From Citrobacter amalonaticus Y19 (lineage in GTDB: Bacteria; Pseudomonadota; Gammaproteobacteria; Enterobacterales; Enterobacteriaceae), in the NCBI RefSeq assembly GCF_000981805.1, contig NZ_CP011132.1, positions 2,294,001 through 2,358,000 on the forward strand: DNA of 64,000 nucleotides, in the 5' to 3' direction. Below, one piece after another: positions 31,903 to 39,575 of the stretch. Each line of letters opens with the position of its first letter. The stretch's first letter is position 1. The notes below the pieces were generated by a model. The model had not been told where the DNA came from. It saw only the letters and a program-made list of their open reading frames with translations, and made no database searches. Made by a program: the position numbers and the translations under genes.

Positions 31903-32814
31903 TTACCAGTTGCAGTCTGATTGGCCGTAATCCTGTTCGCTGAAGCCAGATACCGGAAGCGCACTGCGACGCCCACCACCGGGAGCGGATGGAGTTTGCC
32001 AGGCTTCTTCGAAATGGCGATCAGGTCCAAAGAACGTTGCCGCCTGCTTGACGTATTGCGTGCCAACGCTACCAGTGGTGCGCACGTAGGCTGCATAGCG
32101 CTTAACGCCTGCCAGCATGTCTTCAGGTTTAACCCCGTCTTTCAGCCGAGCTTTCCAGGCCTTGAAGGCTGCTGCTTTTGAATTTCCACCAGCACGTTTG
32201 GGGTATGCCTGCCAGGCCTGCTCGAACTCGTTGGAATAGTTCTCTTTGGAAGAGCGATGTTCAGAAGATGCTTTGCCACACACGCCAATATCTTGTGATT
32301 CTTGTTTTGAATTTACTTGTGGATCATGTTTTGAATTTACTTGTGGATCTGGGGTCAGATTCTGACGGGTGAAAACGCCATTTTTGTCAGAATCTGACGG
32401 GTGAAAACCGCTTGAACGTCCTGAATCTGACGGTTCAGATTTTGAAGGTTCAGAATCTGACGGGTGAAAACCACTGGCCCGACGTTGCTGCTTCAGTGCT
32501 GTAACCTTGTCTTTCTCAACACGCGCCAGAGCCTCAAGGCGATCGGCATCCAGGTGATAAAGATTGGACGTATTGCGGTTACCTTTGCGGCGGGATTCAC
32601 GGCGCAACCATCCGGCAGACTCCAGTTCTGCAATAGCTGTTCTGACAGTACTCTCCCCCAGCCCCAACTGGCGACAAATGGTTTCCACGCTCGGGTAACA
32701 CATACCATCGTCGTTCGAGTAGTCAGCCAGGCGTGCCATAATCACAAGTTTGGCTCCCTTAATATCATGCGCTGCGCACGCGTCCCAGACGTTACCGAGA
32801 ATTTTGCTACTCAT
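31903..32814 (-). CDS. Phage replication initiator (lambda O-like), with internal origin
   Basis: A 303-residue protein. The N-terminal ~85 residues contain a winged helix (SNDDGMCYPSVETICRQLGL, then STVRTAIAELESAGWLRRES). The middle (~115-175) is a low-complexity linker rich in SDS, HP and QVNSK repeats, encoded by DNA iterons (see 32303-32473). The C-terminal domain (FEQAWQAYPKRAGGNSKAAA) resembles the helicase-recruiting half of O-type proteins. It is followed by the DnaC-like gene. The layout matches lambda O with ori inside the gene. Confidence 0.8.
   Translation of the reverse strand: MSSKILGNVWDACAAHDIKGAKLVIMARLADYSNDDGMCYPSVETICRQLGLGESTVRTAIAELESAGWLRRESRRKGNRNTSNLYHLDADRLEALARVEKDKVTALKQQRRASGFHPSDSEPSKSEPSDSGRSSGFHPSDSDKNGVFTRQNLTPDPQVNSKHDPQVNSKQESQDIGVCGKASSEHRSSKENYSNEFEQAWQAYPKRAGGNSKAAAFKAWKARLKDGVKPEDMLAGVKRYAAYVRTTGSVGTQYVKQAATFFGPDRHFEEAWQTPSAPGGGRRSALPVSGFSEQDYGQSDCNW
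32303..32473. repeat. Iteron cluster, probable phage replication origin
   Basis: Two 23-bp copies of TGTTTTGAATTTACTTGTGG (first 20 bases) lie at 32303-32325 and 32327-32349. Then at least three copies of TCTGACGGGTGAAAAC (in 32355-32377, 32387-32410, 32450-32473) and one partial (32421-32440). The third type is read in different codon frames in different copies, so DNA rather than protein is being conserved. This fits O-binding iterons. Confidence 0.75.
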
Positions 32815-33107
32815 ACAAACTCCTGAACTGGCGTGATTGTGTAGCCGCGAGCTGGCTCAAGACGAACTGCAAGCCCGGTATCGAGAGCACCAATTTTTCT
32901 CACTTTCAGGAAACCTGCACGTTCAAGGGCCTTGATCTCCTTAAACATTGCCTGCTTTGAGCAGCAACAGAATTCGTAAAGTACCTGATGATCGATTACT
33001 CGCTCCCCTTCTCCATCCATGGATCCGCCCATCAAAATGCGAAGCATGACCAACCGCTGAAGTGGGTTATCGAATGAATATTTACGTACGAAGTCAGAGT
33101 GATTCAT
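32811..33107 (-). CDS. Winged-helix phage regulator between cro and the O-like gene
   Basis: A 98-residue protein (ATG 33107, SD GGAGGAA). It reads MNHSDFVRKYSFDNPLQRLV, then a wHTH-like stretch (HQVLYEFCCCSKQAMFKEIK) and a wing (AGFLKVRKIGALDTGLAVRL). Three adjacent Cys residues are unusual. The position is that of CII or a replication regulator in lambda, but the sequence is not CII-like. Function is unknown. Confidence 0.55.
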   Translation of the reverse strand: MNHSDFVRKYSFDNPLQRLVMLRILMGGSMDGEGERVIDHQVLYEFCCCSKQAMFKEIKALERAGFLKVRKIGALDTGLAVRLEPARGYTITPVQEFV

Positions 33108-33132
33108 GATTCCTCCAGCATGCCGTGACATG

Positions 33133-33363
33133 TCACACCCCATTACCCGGGGGCGGGAAAAGCTTTGGCTTATCGGGTCTCAACTCATGAGCGGGAATCC
33201 CAGTCAAAGCTGCAACATCAGGGACATGATCCACCCCAACAACACCAACCTTCCTCCAGCGAGAAACAGATGGTTGTTTGATACCGATTGCGCGGGCTAA
33301 AGCATTAACCCCGCCAGCAGCATCAATAGCTCTCTCGATTGCTGATTTCATTTTTTTACCCAT
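33133..33363 (-). CDS. Cro-like repressor (YdaS-type)
   Basis: A 76-residue protein with a HTH (AIDAAGGVNALARAIGIKQP, then SVSRWRKVGVVGVDHVPDVA). It resembles YdaS-type Cro proteins. It diverges from cI across the operator region and is the first gene of the leftward pR transcript. Two ATG codons are possible (33363 and 33351), with no strong SD for either. It should shut off pRM after induction. Confidence 0.8.
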   Translation of the reverse strand: MGKKMKSAIERAIDAAGGVNALARAIGIKQPSVSRWRKVGVVGVDHVPDVAALTGIPAHELRPDKPKLFPPPGNGV

Positions 33364-33375
33364 TTCATTTGATTG

Positions 33376-33417
33376 CTATCGACAAATAATAGCAATTGCT
33401 ATTTGAATGAGCAATAG
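33376..33417. promoter_or_regulatory. Right operator region: pR, OR sites
   Basis: OR1 is a 19-bp site CTATTTGAATGAGCAATAG (33399-33417), of the same shape as OL. A weaker partner (CTATCGACAAATAATAG) is at 33376-33392. A 16-bp perfect palindrome AATAGCAATTGCTATT (33388-33403) overlaps both. On the minus strand pR has -35 TTGCTC (33409-33414), 17 bp, -10 TATTAT (33386-33391), so OR1 overlaps the -35. Confidence 0.75.
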
Positions 33418-33430
33418 ACTTGTTTATCAT
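33403..33430 (+). promoter_or_regulatory. pRM promoter of cI
   Basis: On the plus strand -35 TTGAAT (33403-33408), 16-bp spacer, -10 TATCAT (33425-33430). It diverges from pR and overlaps OR1, so CI bound there can block pR and control its own promoter. The cI ATG is 35 nt downstream. Confidence 0.6.
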
Positions 33431-33464
33431 GCGAGGCTAAAATGTGATAGCGGAGGCTATAAAA

Positions 33465-34172
33465 ATGCAAGAGAGTAAACTTAAGACACTAGCTGACAGA
33501 CTTAACTACGCAATGAGTGAGATGGGTATGAGCCAAGGGCAATTAGCCAAAGCAGCTGATATGGCGCAACCAACCATATGGCGCATAACATCAGGCAATG
33601 CCAGAGGAACAACAAAAATAGTTGAAATAGCGAATGCTTTGGGTGTTCGCTCGGAGTGGTTGTCAAACGGAACTGGGCCGATGAGAGCCGATGCCCAACA
33701 ACCGACCTCCGTAATTACCAACAAAACAGACCCAAACATCTTCAGAGTTGACGTACTTGACCTCACGGTTAGTGCAGGGCCTGGAATAATTAACAGCGAA
33801 TTCGTGGAGGTGTTACGCTCCGTGGAATACTCGGTTGAAGATGCGCGCCAAATGTTTAATGGCCGAAAACAGGAACAGATACGCATCATCAACGTTCGTG
33901 GAGATAGCATGTCTGGAACAATTGAGCCTGGAGATCTACTTTTCGTCGATATAAGCGTTCAGCACTTTGACGGTGACGGCATTTACGCGTTCATATACGA
34001 CGATACGTCGCATGTTAAGCGTTTGCAAAAGATGAAAGATAAGCTATTGGTTATCTCTGACAACCATACCTATCGCCCATGGGACCCGATCGAGAAAGAA
34101 GAGATGAACAAAATATTCATATTTGGAAAGGTGATCGGCAGCATGCCACAGACGTACAGAAAGCATGGGTAA
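33465..34172 (+). CDS. cI: CI-type repressor (S24 autopeptidase)
   Basis: A 235-residue protein (ATG 33465 with SD GGAGG; the GTG-type start at 33444 is less likely). N-terminal HTH: LNYAMSEMGMSQGQLAKAAD, then MAQPTIWRITSGNA. The C-terminal S24 domain has the catalytic Ser148 in RGDSMS and Lys185 in HVKRLQK. The Ala104-Gly105 pair (SAGPG) is the likely RecA-assisted cleavage site. This CI should hold the prophage silent and respond to SOS. Divergent from cro. Confidence 0.92.
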   Translation: MQESKLKTLADRLNYAMSEMGMSQGQLAKAADMAQPTIWRITSGNARGTTKIVEIANALGVRSEWLSNGTGPMRADAQQPTSVITNKTDPNIFRVDVLDLTVSAGPGIINSEFVEVLRSVEYSVEDARQMFNGRKQEQIRIINVRGDSMSGTIEPGDLLFVDISVQHFDGDGIYAFIYDDTSHVKRLQKMKDKLLVISDNHTYRPWDPIEKEEMNKIFIFGKVIGSMPQTYRKHG

Positions 34173-34212
34173 TCCAGCGGAAGGGCAATGAATCTTCCAG
34201 TGAATAGTTTCC

Positions 34213-34240
34213 AACCCGGCCACCGTTCCGGGTTTTATTT
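34213..34240 (+). terminator. Rho-independent terminator of cI
   Basis: AACCCGG/CCGGGTT (7-bp stem, 8-nt loop) followed by TTATTT, 41 bp after the cI stop. It lies inside a spurious ORF (34188-34451). Confidence 0.75.
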
Positions 34241-34479
34241 ACCTCCCTCGCAGTCTCTCCGGCATCCCATAGTTATTGTTTTGAATGATATGACCAATAG
34301 TTCTGGGCGTGGAATCCAGACAACTTATAATCGCATCATTACCCTCTCTTTGGTTGTCAGGATTAATCCCAGTACTTTCACAGCATTGTGCGCACATTGC
34401 AATTCACAAGGGACTAATAGCTGTTTTTTTATTTTCATATCAATAACATAAAAAATAATAGCATCACAAATAGAATTAC

Positions 34480-34511
34480 CTATTGCAATAACCAATAGCA
34501 CCCTCTATCAT
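34480..34511 (+). promoter_or_regulatory. pL promoter and OL operator of the early operon
   Basis: Operator CTATTGCAATAACCAATAG (34480-34498, CTATTG-N7-CAATAG) overlaps -35 TTGCAA (34483-34488). After a 17-bp spacer comes -10 TATCAT (34506-34511). Transcription runs to the early genes, the first of which starts at 34545. The rest of 34241-34479 shows no convincing gene. Confidence 0.7.
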
Positions 34512-34544
34512 TCAACTATCAAGTTAACGTAGAGGTGATAGAAA

Positions 34545-34748
34545 ATGGTTGAACCGATAAAAACATTTAAGGGGTTGTCCATCCGCCCATGCGATGCTTT
34601 CAAGAATATATCCTTAATCACTGAAACTGCTAGCTTGCTATCTGCTGTTGACGATGATGGGTATCGTGAAATCAGCGACGTTCTCTTTGCGTTTGTTTGC
34701 AATTATGCAGATGAGGCCCGCAAGAACGAATCGGAGAAACTCAAATGA
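34545..34748 (+). CDS. Early phage protein, unknown (67 residues)
   Basis: First gene of the early operon, SD GAGGTGATAG. It reads MVEPIKTFKGLSIRPCDAFK, then a mostly helical part with YREISDVLFAFVCNYADEAR. The stop overlaps the next start by 4 bp (ATGA). No family was recognised. Early genes just behind pL in lambdoid phages often modify host functions or counter host defence; here that is only positional inference. Confidence 0.55.
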   Translation: MVEPIKTFKGLSIRPCDAFKNISLITETASLLSAVDDDGYREISDVLFAFVCNYADEARKNESEKLK

Positions 34749-35164
34749 AAACTCCATTAGAAATGCTTAATGACATTGCCGCTCAGATTTCCGAAGGCAG
34801 TACTCTTCTGGAAATGATTTATAAAAACACCGAAGAAATGAATGAGGAAACTGATTGCGGCTTAGCCTGCCTCATTCGCTCTTTCGATAAAACCCGTGAA
34901 ACAGCTTACACATATATCGAAGAGTTAGCAAAAGGCGAAAAGGCAGTTCAGCCCCCCATCGGGAATAGCGATGATATTGCCGATGATATTTTTTATGCCA
35001 CAGTCAGCGCTGCAAAACTCAGGGAACTGGCTCACGTATATAACGAATCATATTTTTCAGGAAAAGACAGTGATGACGCCGATTGCCTGATGGCATCACT
35101 TATTTTCGATAATACGATTAAAGTACATGACTTACTGAAAAGCATCGAAACAAAATTAAATTAA
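34745..35164 (+). CDS. Early phage protein, unknown (139 residues)
   Basis: A mainly helical, acidic protein: MKTPLEMLNDIAAQISEGST, then LLEMIYKNTEEMNEETDCGL, and a C-terminal SLIFDNTIKVHDLLKSIETK. The internal acidic stretch NSDDIADDIFYATVSA is notable. It is coupled to the gene before (overlap ATGA). No domain was recognised. Confidence 0.55.
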   Translation: MKTPLEMLNDIAAQISEGSTLLEMIYKNTEEMNEETDCGLACLIRSFDKTRETAYTYIEELAKGEKAVQPPIGNSDDIADDIFYATVSAAKLRELAHVYNESYFSGKDSDDADCLMASLIFDNTIKVHDLLKSIETKLN

Positions 35165-35235
35165 TTAATAAGTAGTTTAAATCACACCATCCCTGGTGGG
35201 GATACGTGCAACCAAATTTCAGCGAGGTGATATTT

Positions 35236-35349
35236 ATGTTATTCGTTAAGGATAAAGCAGCACACAAGACTGCGCGGTTAATTGCCTCTTACGGTGGTAG
35301 CTATCTGCATATTGCCAACCTCTTTCTGCGCAAAGCATATGGGAGGTAA
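35236..35349 (+). CDS. Very small early phage protein (37 residues)
   Basis: A 37-codon frame with a good SD (GAGGTGATATTT before ATG): MLFVKDKAAHKTARLIASYG, then a helix ending LFLRKAYGR. It is basic, with one amphipathic helix. The next gene follows by 2 bp, starting in a GGGAGGTAAATATG context. It is a plausible small host-modifying peptide; function is unknown. Confidence 0.5.
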   Translation: MLFVKDKAAHKTARLIASYGGSYLHIANLFLRKAYGR

Positions 35350-35351
35350 AT

Positions 35352-35552
35352 ATGTGGGACCCATCAACAGATGACAGCATTGAAGATGTAGCTAATTCAT
35401 CCAGAAATCTTAATGAACTATTGGACCTGATGCATCTTTGTTTTAAGGAAATGAACCCTCTCCAGACTGAGCAGTTGCTTGGTCTTGCTTTGAACATCTC
35501 ATCAGATATCGATATCTGGGTGAAGGCAGAGGAAAAACGACGTGAAAAATAA
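35352..35552 (+). CDS. Early phage protein, unknown (66 residues)
   Basis: Starts MWDPSTDDSIEDVANSSRNL with SD GGGAGG. The protein is acidic and helical (LNELLDLMHLCFKEMNPLQT). It overlaps the following gene by 11 bp. No known family was recognised. Confidence 0.55.
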   Translation: MWDPSTDDSIEDVANSSRNLNELLDLMHLCFKEMNPLQTEQLLGLALNISSDIDIWVKAEEKRREK

Positions 35553-35898
35553 CACCATTGAAATTTATCGCCGTCGCATTGCTATTGCAGCATTAAGCCG
35601 AATGAAGCGCAAGACTGGCGGTTATTGCCTGTCCGTTAATATGCCTGATGGAAATATTCAGGTTATCGAGATTAACGAAGAATCAATGTCAAAACTTTTG
35701 CAGCGCTTCGAAAAACAGGCGCGGACTGAATTTGCAGCAGAGGCGGAAACCTTTATTCGCCAGACATATATAAAAAGTGTCGATATCAATGGACACGCCG
35801 AATATCTGACCGAAACCGGGAAGATGATTGTTGACGAGATTTTTGCGGAATTAATTAAACACGCGAAAGAGAAATACGTATGTGGAGGAATTAACTGA
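35542..35898 (+). CDS. Early phage protein, unknown (118 residues)
   Basis: GTG start at 35542 preceded by GAGGAAAAACGAC. The product is MKNNTIEIYRRRIAIAALSR…, with an alpha/beta pattern and a helical C-terminus (MIVDEIFAELIKHAKEKYVC). It overlaps the next ATG by 1 bp. No domain was recognised. Confidence 0.55.
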   Translation: MKNNTIEIYRRRIAIAALSRMKRKTGGYCLSVNMPDGNIQVIEINEESMSKLLQRFEKQARTEFAAEAETFIRQTYIKSVDINGHAEYLTETGKMIVDEIFAELIKHAKEKYVCGGIN

Positions 35899-36149
35899 TG
35901 ACCTCACAACAAACAATTATGCACGGGATTCAGATCCCCCCCCCAGTCCTCAACGTGGATCTGCATGTTCTTCCGGACTTCACCGGGCGTGTTGTTCTTT
36001 ATATCGAAAACGGTCGTGTCACATGCGATCGCCGGCTGCTTGACGACGAACACATTTGCGCTCTGGACACTTTTATCGAAATGGCTCGCGAAATGGAGCT
36101 ACGCATTGAAGAGGTTACTGGTGGCACTGACAGCAATTCGAATACCTGA
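35898..36149 (+). CDS. Early phage protein, unknown (83 residues)
   Basis: SD GTGGAGGAATT, ATG at 35898. It reads MTSQQTIMHGIQIPPPVLNV, then DLHVLPDFTGRVVLYIENGR and an acidic helix (TFIEMAREMELRIEEVTGGT). A small beta-hairpin plus helix fold is plausible. It overlaps the next, GTG-started gene. Confidence 0.5.
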   Translation: MTSQQTIMHGIQIPPPVLNVDLHVLPDFTGRVVLYIENGRVTCDRRLLDDEHICALDTFIEMAREMELRIEEVTGGTDSNSNT

Positions 36150-36339
36150 ACGCGTACACCTGCAGGCAATGCAGGTCCTGTTGCGATACCGGCGAAAGCG
36201 AATATATGCGCGACGTATGCGAAGAACCGGATATCTCAGCCTGAAGGTTAATCCGCGCTGGAGGCTGTTATCGAAAGACGATGGCCGGAACTGGGAAGTA
36301 ATGAGTCATGAAAAATATTCAGGGGAAATAAAACGATGA
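36121..36339 (+). CDS. Small basic early protein (GTG start)
   Basis: A 72-residue frame from GTG 36121 (GAGG 6 nt upstream). It is rich in Arg: LRYRRKRIYARRMRRTGYLS, then LKVNPRWRLLSKDDGRNWEV. A stretch of this type suits nucleic acid binding. The stop overlaps the next ATG (ATGA). Longer frames over this DNA exist, but the SD and coupling favour this one. It is not certain. Confidence 0.45.
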   Translation: MALTAIRIPERVHLQAMQVLLRYRRKRIYARRMRRTGYLSLKVNPRWRLLSKDDGRNWEVMSHEKYSGEIKR

Positions 36340-36770
36340 TCGACAACCGTACCGCCAGCACCATTGACCTGGCATTTCAAATTCACCATACGCCTGTGGG
36401 CACCCTGTTCGTCGCTATGCGGCATGGACGCATAAAGCGCTGCTTCAGTCGCGATACGGCGATCCGATATCTGGCGTTCTTCATGACCACATGGGCATTC
36501 GAGGCGTCGGGCTTTATGTGCCGCCATCCTGACGTAAAGGTGTCTCATCCGGTACACGGAGAAGCATGGGAGCGCGGCGGCGTCACGAAAGAGTATCACT
36601 TCGCCCACCAGCGCTGCGTTCGCCGGCTGCGCCGCATCTTTGCCCGTAAGCGCGATATGCAGAAGTGGTGCGAAAAATGGGATGCCATGCATGACCGCTA
36701 CGTGAAAGAACGCGAAGAACTTCAGTCCAGCAAACCAGCAGAGGTACGTAATGGATCGCACAGCATTTAA
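36336..36770 (+). CDS. Early phage protein, unknown (144 residues)
   Basis: A basic protein starting MIDNRTASTIDLAFQIHHTP, with several His and Cys (FMCRHPDVKVSHPVHGEAWE, then FAHQRCVRRLRRIFARKRDM), possibly metal- or nucleic-acid-binding. It overlaps the neighbours on both sides. No family was recognised. Confidence 0.5.
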   Translation: MIDNRTASTIDLAFQIHHTPVGTLFVAMRHGRIKRCFSRDTAIRYLAFFMTTWAFEASGFMCRHPDVKVSHPVHGEAWERGGVTKEYHFAHQRCVRRLRRIFARKRDMQKWCEKWDAMHDRYVKEREELQSSKPAEVRNGSHSI

Positions 36771-37329
36771 CCCCGAACCAACGTCAACCGGCATTCGGTT
36801 TGGAAATCGCGTGATTGGATATTCCGCAGCTATTCGTCAGCTCGACAACGGTCACTATGACAAAAACATTGCGGAAGGAATGGAACTGCTGGCCTGCATC
36901 ATGGAGGCGGTAGAAAGCAACTGGATTACGCTCAACATCGATAAGCAAATCATCGTCTGGCGCTGGTTGCTCGCCGCGGTATTCATCGCTGAGGAGCAGG
37001 AGAAGAACGGGACAGTCGAAGTTCCGAACGACGAAGGCGGCGTTGATACAGCCGTTATCTATTCCGGCAAGCAAGGTGCAATCAGCGTCTACCCCGGACC
37101 GGAACGCTTTGCGCTCGCTAACCATATTGAGGCTGGCGCAATTGAAAAATACGGGCCTGCTGTTGGCCAGCAACTGGCTCTGCGGATGTATCAGGACATG
37201 GTTGTTGCTGACGACGAATCCGGTTTCAAGCTGTCCGCTATGGGCCGGGAGGGGTTCAACCTTCTCCACGACAGCTTTATCGAGCAAATCCAGACCGAAG
37301 GTATGCCAGACATGCCGATCATGCACTGA
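36751..37329 (+). CDS. Early phage protein, unknown (192 residues)
   Basis: MDRTAFNPEPTSTGIRFGNR start, then a helical region with WITLNIDKQIIVWRWLLAAV and an acidic stretch. The C-terminus ends GMPDMPIMH. It overlaps the upstream gene by 20 bp. No domain was recognised. Confidence 0.55.
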   Translation: MDRTAFNPEPTSTGIRFGNRVIGYSAAIRQLDNGHYDKNIAEGMELLACIMEAVESNWITLNIDKQIIVWRWLLAAVFIAEEQEKNGTVEVPNDEGGVDTAVIYSGKQGAISVYPGPERFALANHIEAGAIEKYGPAVGQQLALRMYQDMVVADDESGFKLSAMGREGFNLLHDSFIEQIQTEGMPDMPIMH

Positions 37330-37341
37330 GGAAGGACGCAA

Positions 37342-38088
37342 ATGAACACAATAACTATCAACAACAGACAGCTTCCGGCAGTCGAATATCGCGGCCAGCG
37401 TGTTGTGACGCTGGCGATGATTGATGAAGTCCACCAGCGGCCAGACGGAACTGCTGGACGCAATTTCCGAGAAAACAAGTCTCGTCTTATTGAAGGAGAA
37501 GACTACTTCGAATTAGGTTCCGACGAAATTCGTCGACACCTTCCTGACGGTACTTTCTCCAAATTTGCAGCATCAGGAATTGTACTGGTCGAATCCGGGT
37601 ATCTGATGTTGGTGAAATCCTTTACCGACGATTTGGCCTGGCAGGTTCAGCGAGAGCTGGTTAACAGCTATTTCCGCACTCACGCGCCGCTGACGGAAAT
37701 CGAGATGATCGCCGCAATGGCCGCCGATGCCGTTCGCCAGCAGAAGCGCCTGAATCATGTTGAAGAGCAGATCGAAACGGTCACAGAAGCTGTGGAGAAC
37801 ATCAAACGCGGGACCATGCGCGCCGGATATGTCGGTTACCGCCAGGTGGTCGCCAAAAGCGGCATGACTGATGCCAAGTGCAGGAATCTGGTCAATGCTT
37901 ATCGCATCCCCACCGACACCCACGAATTCATGACACCAGACGGTCTCCTTTCTCGCCGGGCCATTGTGGAGTTTGAGCCGTTCATGAAGGCATTCCGCCA
38001 GATGATGTCTGAAGCTGAACCGCGCGGCACACGCTGGTATCACCCAAAGATGGGGCTGTTTCAGGCTATCGGGTGGGAGGTCAGGTAA
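37342..38088 (+). CDS. ORF6N-domain protein (antirepressor-like)
   Basis: A 248-residue protein. Residues 7-100 match ORF6N: LPAVEYRGQRVVTLAMIDEV, then GRNFRENKSRLIEGEDYFEL and GIVLVESGYLMLVKSFTDDL. A coiled coil (~125-150) links to a C-terminal domain with GYRQVVAKSGMTDAKCRNLV. Such proteins are DNA-binding and often act as antirepressors. A gene of this class behind pL is common. The stop overlaps the next ATG (TAATG). Confidence 0.7.
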   Translation: MNTITINNRQLPAVEYRGQRVVTLAMIDEVHQRPDGTAGRNFRENKSRLIEGEDYFELGSDEIRRHLPDGTFSKFAASGIVLVESGYLMLVKSFTDDLAWQVQRELVNSYFRTHAPLTEIEMIAAMAADAVRQQKRLNHVEEQIETVTEAVENIKRGTMRAGYVGYRQVVAKSGMTDAKCRNLVNAYRIPTDTHEFMTPDGLLSRRAIVEFEPFMKAFRQMMSEAEPRGTRWYHPKMGLFQAIGWEVR

Positions 38089-38429
38089 TGGCGCTCATTA
38101 CGCAAAATTTCCGCCTCAACTCGTTGGCGAACCAGTACGCCTCTGCGCTGTATAACCATATTTCAGCCACCAGCGGTGATCACTTCATGATTAATGCCAA
38201 TGATCAACAGATACAGGTAAACATCGTTGGTGGGGCTCAAGGCGTAAGGGATTTAATCAACGGCTACGCACTGGAGGCGCTCAGAGACAACTATCCACAG
38301 CAGTGGGAAGCGATCGGAATCCAGTTATTGAGCAAGTGTATTCATGGTAACGATCTGACAACACATGGCCGTGAAATCTGGCAAAGCATGGTCAACGACA
38401 TGAGCGATACGGTAGCGGGGAATATGTGA
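38088..38429 (+). CDS. Early phage protein, unknown (113 residues)
   Basis: The ATG at 38088 overlaps the stop before it; a GTG at 38073 is less likely. It reads MALITQNFRLNSLANQYASA, then INANDQQIQVNIVGGAQGVR. Helices and a short beta region are expected. No family was recognised. Confidence 0.55.
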   Translation: MALITQNFRLNSLANQYASALYNHISATSGDHFMINANDQQIQVNIVGGAQGVRDLINGYALEALRDNYPQQWEAIGIQLLSKCIHGNDLTTHGREIWQSMVNDMSDTVAGNM

Positions 38430-38654
38430 ATGAAAATCCAATACCAGGACTACGGCGCCGCGGCAAACATCGTGATCACCAGTACCGTGTTTGAGTTCCG
38501 TAAACATAACCGGGTGGTGGATGCCACCTTGCTCTGCACGCCAGCCATCATTGCAACCCGTAACGGCGTGCTTTTCATGAAGTCGGTTTTATCTGGCAAA
38601 TCCCGCGACATGTTGCGGGCTAATAAAACCGTACAGCGGGAGGCCAAGCGATGA
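38430..38654 (+). CDS. Small early phage protein (74 residues)
   Basis: MKIQYQDYGAAANIVITSTV, then FEFRKHNRVVDATLLCTPAI and a basic C-terminus (RANKTVQREAKR). The stop overlaps the following ATG by 4 bp. Possibly a small beta-rich DNA-binding protein. No family was recognised. Confidence 0.5.
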   Translation: MKIQYQDYGAAANIVITSTVFEFRKHNRVVDATLLCTPAIIATRNGVLFMKSVLSGKSRDMLRANKTVQREAKR

Positions 38655-38746
38655 AACCATTTCTCCTGTCCATGCTGTTTGGCCTGCTGCTGGTGGCCGT
38701 CGTTTTCGGCGCGCTGATTGAATATAAGTTTTTGATGAATTACTGA
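38651..38746 (+). CDS. 31-residue single-pass membrane peptide
   Basis: A 31-codon frame with ATG overlapping the previous stop and upstream AGGCCAAGCG. The product MKPFLLSMLFGLLLVAVVFG continues with ALIEYKFLMNY, giving one transmembrane helix. Small membrane peptides of early phage operons can alter host membrane or block infection. Function is unknown. Confidence 0.5.
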   Translation: MKPFLLSMLFGLLLVAVVFGALIEYKFLMNY

Positions 38747-38754
38747 GGTGCGAG

Positions 38755-39216
38755 ATGAGGAAAATTAAAAGCCCGGTTGTGCTTATTCATAAGCGCGAAA
38801 ACAGTGACACGTACGCCGTTGCAATCACCGATGGCAGCCGGGACTATCACGATTCCGTTCTGATGGCGACCATGGAACCAGACATGACGGGCGATGACGT
38901 CGATACCTGGAGCAAAACCGGCTACTACATGGCGGAGGAGATCCAGCGCTTACGCCAGCAATTGAGCGCCCCATTAAGCATCGGGGAGTTAATTCAGCGC
39001 CTTGAATCACAGACCGGCGACCGCTGGGAGAGAGTGGTTAACGATGTCACCTCTGGTAAACCGTTGACCATCACCCTTCCCGACGCCAGTTCAAAAGCGT
39101 TCTGGAGCGGTACCGGAAAGGGAGAAACATTCCATCCGGAAACATATAAGCGCTGGGTGAAAGAAGCGATCGAGAGAGCATGCGCTATCGCCCGGATCGA
39201 CGTGGAGGTGAAGTGA
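38755..39216 (+). CDS. Early phage protein, unknown (153 residues)
   Basis: MRKIKSPVVLIHKRENSDTY start with SD GAGGTGCGAG. A beta-rich N-terminal half (YAVAITDGSRDYHDSVLMAT) and helical C-terminus. No family was recognised. It overlaps the zinc-finger gene start (TGATG). Confidence 0.5.
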   Translation: MRKIKSPVVLIHKRENSDTYAVAITDGSRDYHDSVLMATMEPDMTGDDVDTWSKTGYYMAEEIQRLRQQLSAPLSIGELIQRLESQTGDRWERVVNDVTSGKPLTITLPDASSKAFWSGTGKGETFHPETYKRWVKEAIERACAIARIDVEVK

Positions 39217-39575
39217 TGGCGGATATTAGCAATGGTCCTGTATCAACCTTACCTGGTCACTTTTCAGGTGTGCCGGCAGGTACGAAATGTGACGAACACC
39301 CCGACAGAGACGCCGTTCGCCGCGTCCAGGGAGAAACCGATTCGTTTGGCTGCGAGTATCACGATATGTGCCAGGAATGCCTGGATGAGTATTATCGGGA
39401 ATCCCGTGAAGCCGACTATTCGGGAAAGTGCGATTGGTGCCATAAACAAGCGGATCATCTGTATCCCCGCAGGGATATTGAAGAGGGGAGCTACGGACGG
39501 GTTTATGAAGTATGCAAACCCTGTATCGATGCCGAACGCCAACGCTGGGAGGAAGAAGATGCACAAGGCATTTGA
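39216..39575 (+). CDS. Cys-rich zinc-finger-like protein
   Basis: A 119-residue protein (ATG 39216). Cys-rich motifs: MCQECLDEYY (CxxC), CDWCHKQADH (CxxC) and VCKPC (CxxC), plus GTKCDEHPDRD. At least two zinc sites are likely. The role may be regulatory or nucleic-acid binding. It is translated with the next short gene (overlap at 39559). Confidence 0.6.
   Translation: MADISNGPVSTLPGHFSGVPAGTKCDEHPDRDAVRRVQGETDSFGCEYHDMCQECLDEYYRESREADYSGKCDWCHKQADHLYPRRDIEEGSYGRVYEVCKPCIDAERQRWEEEDAQGI

Noticed and set aside
34188..34451. Plus-strand ORF of 87 codons after cI
   Set aside because: It contains the cI terminator and has no SD or domain; likely chance.
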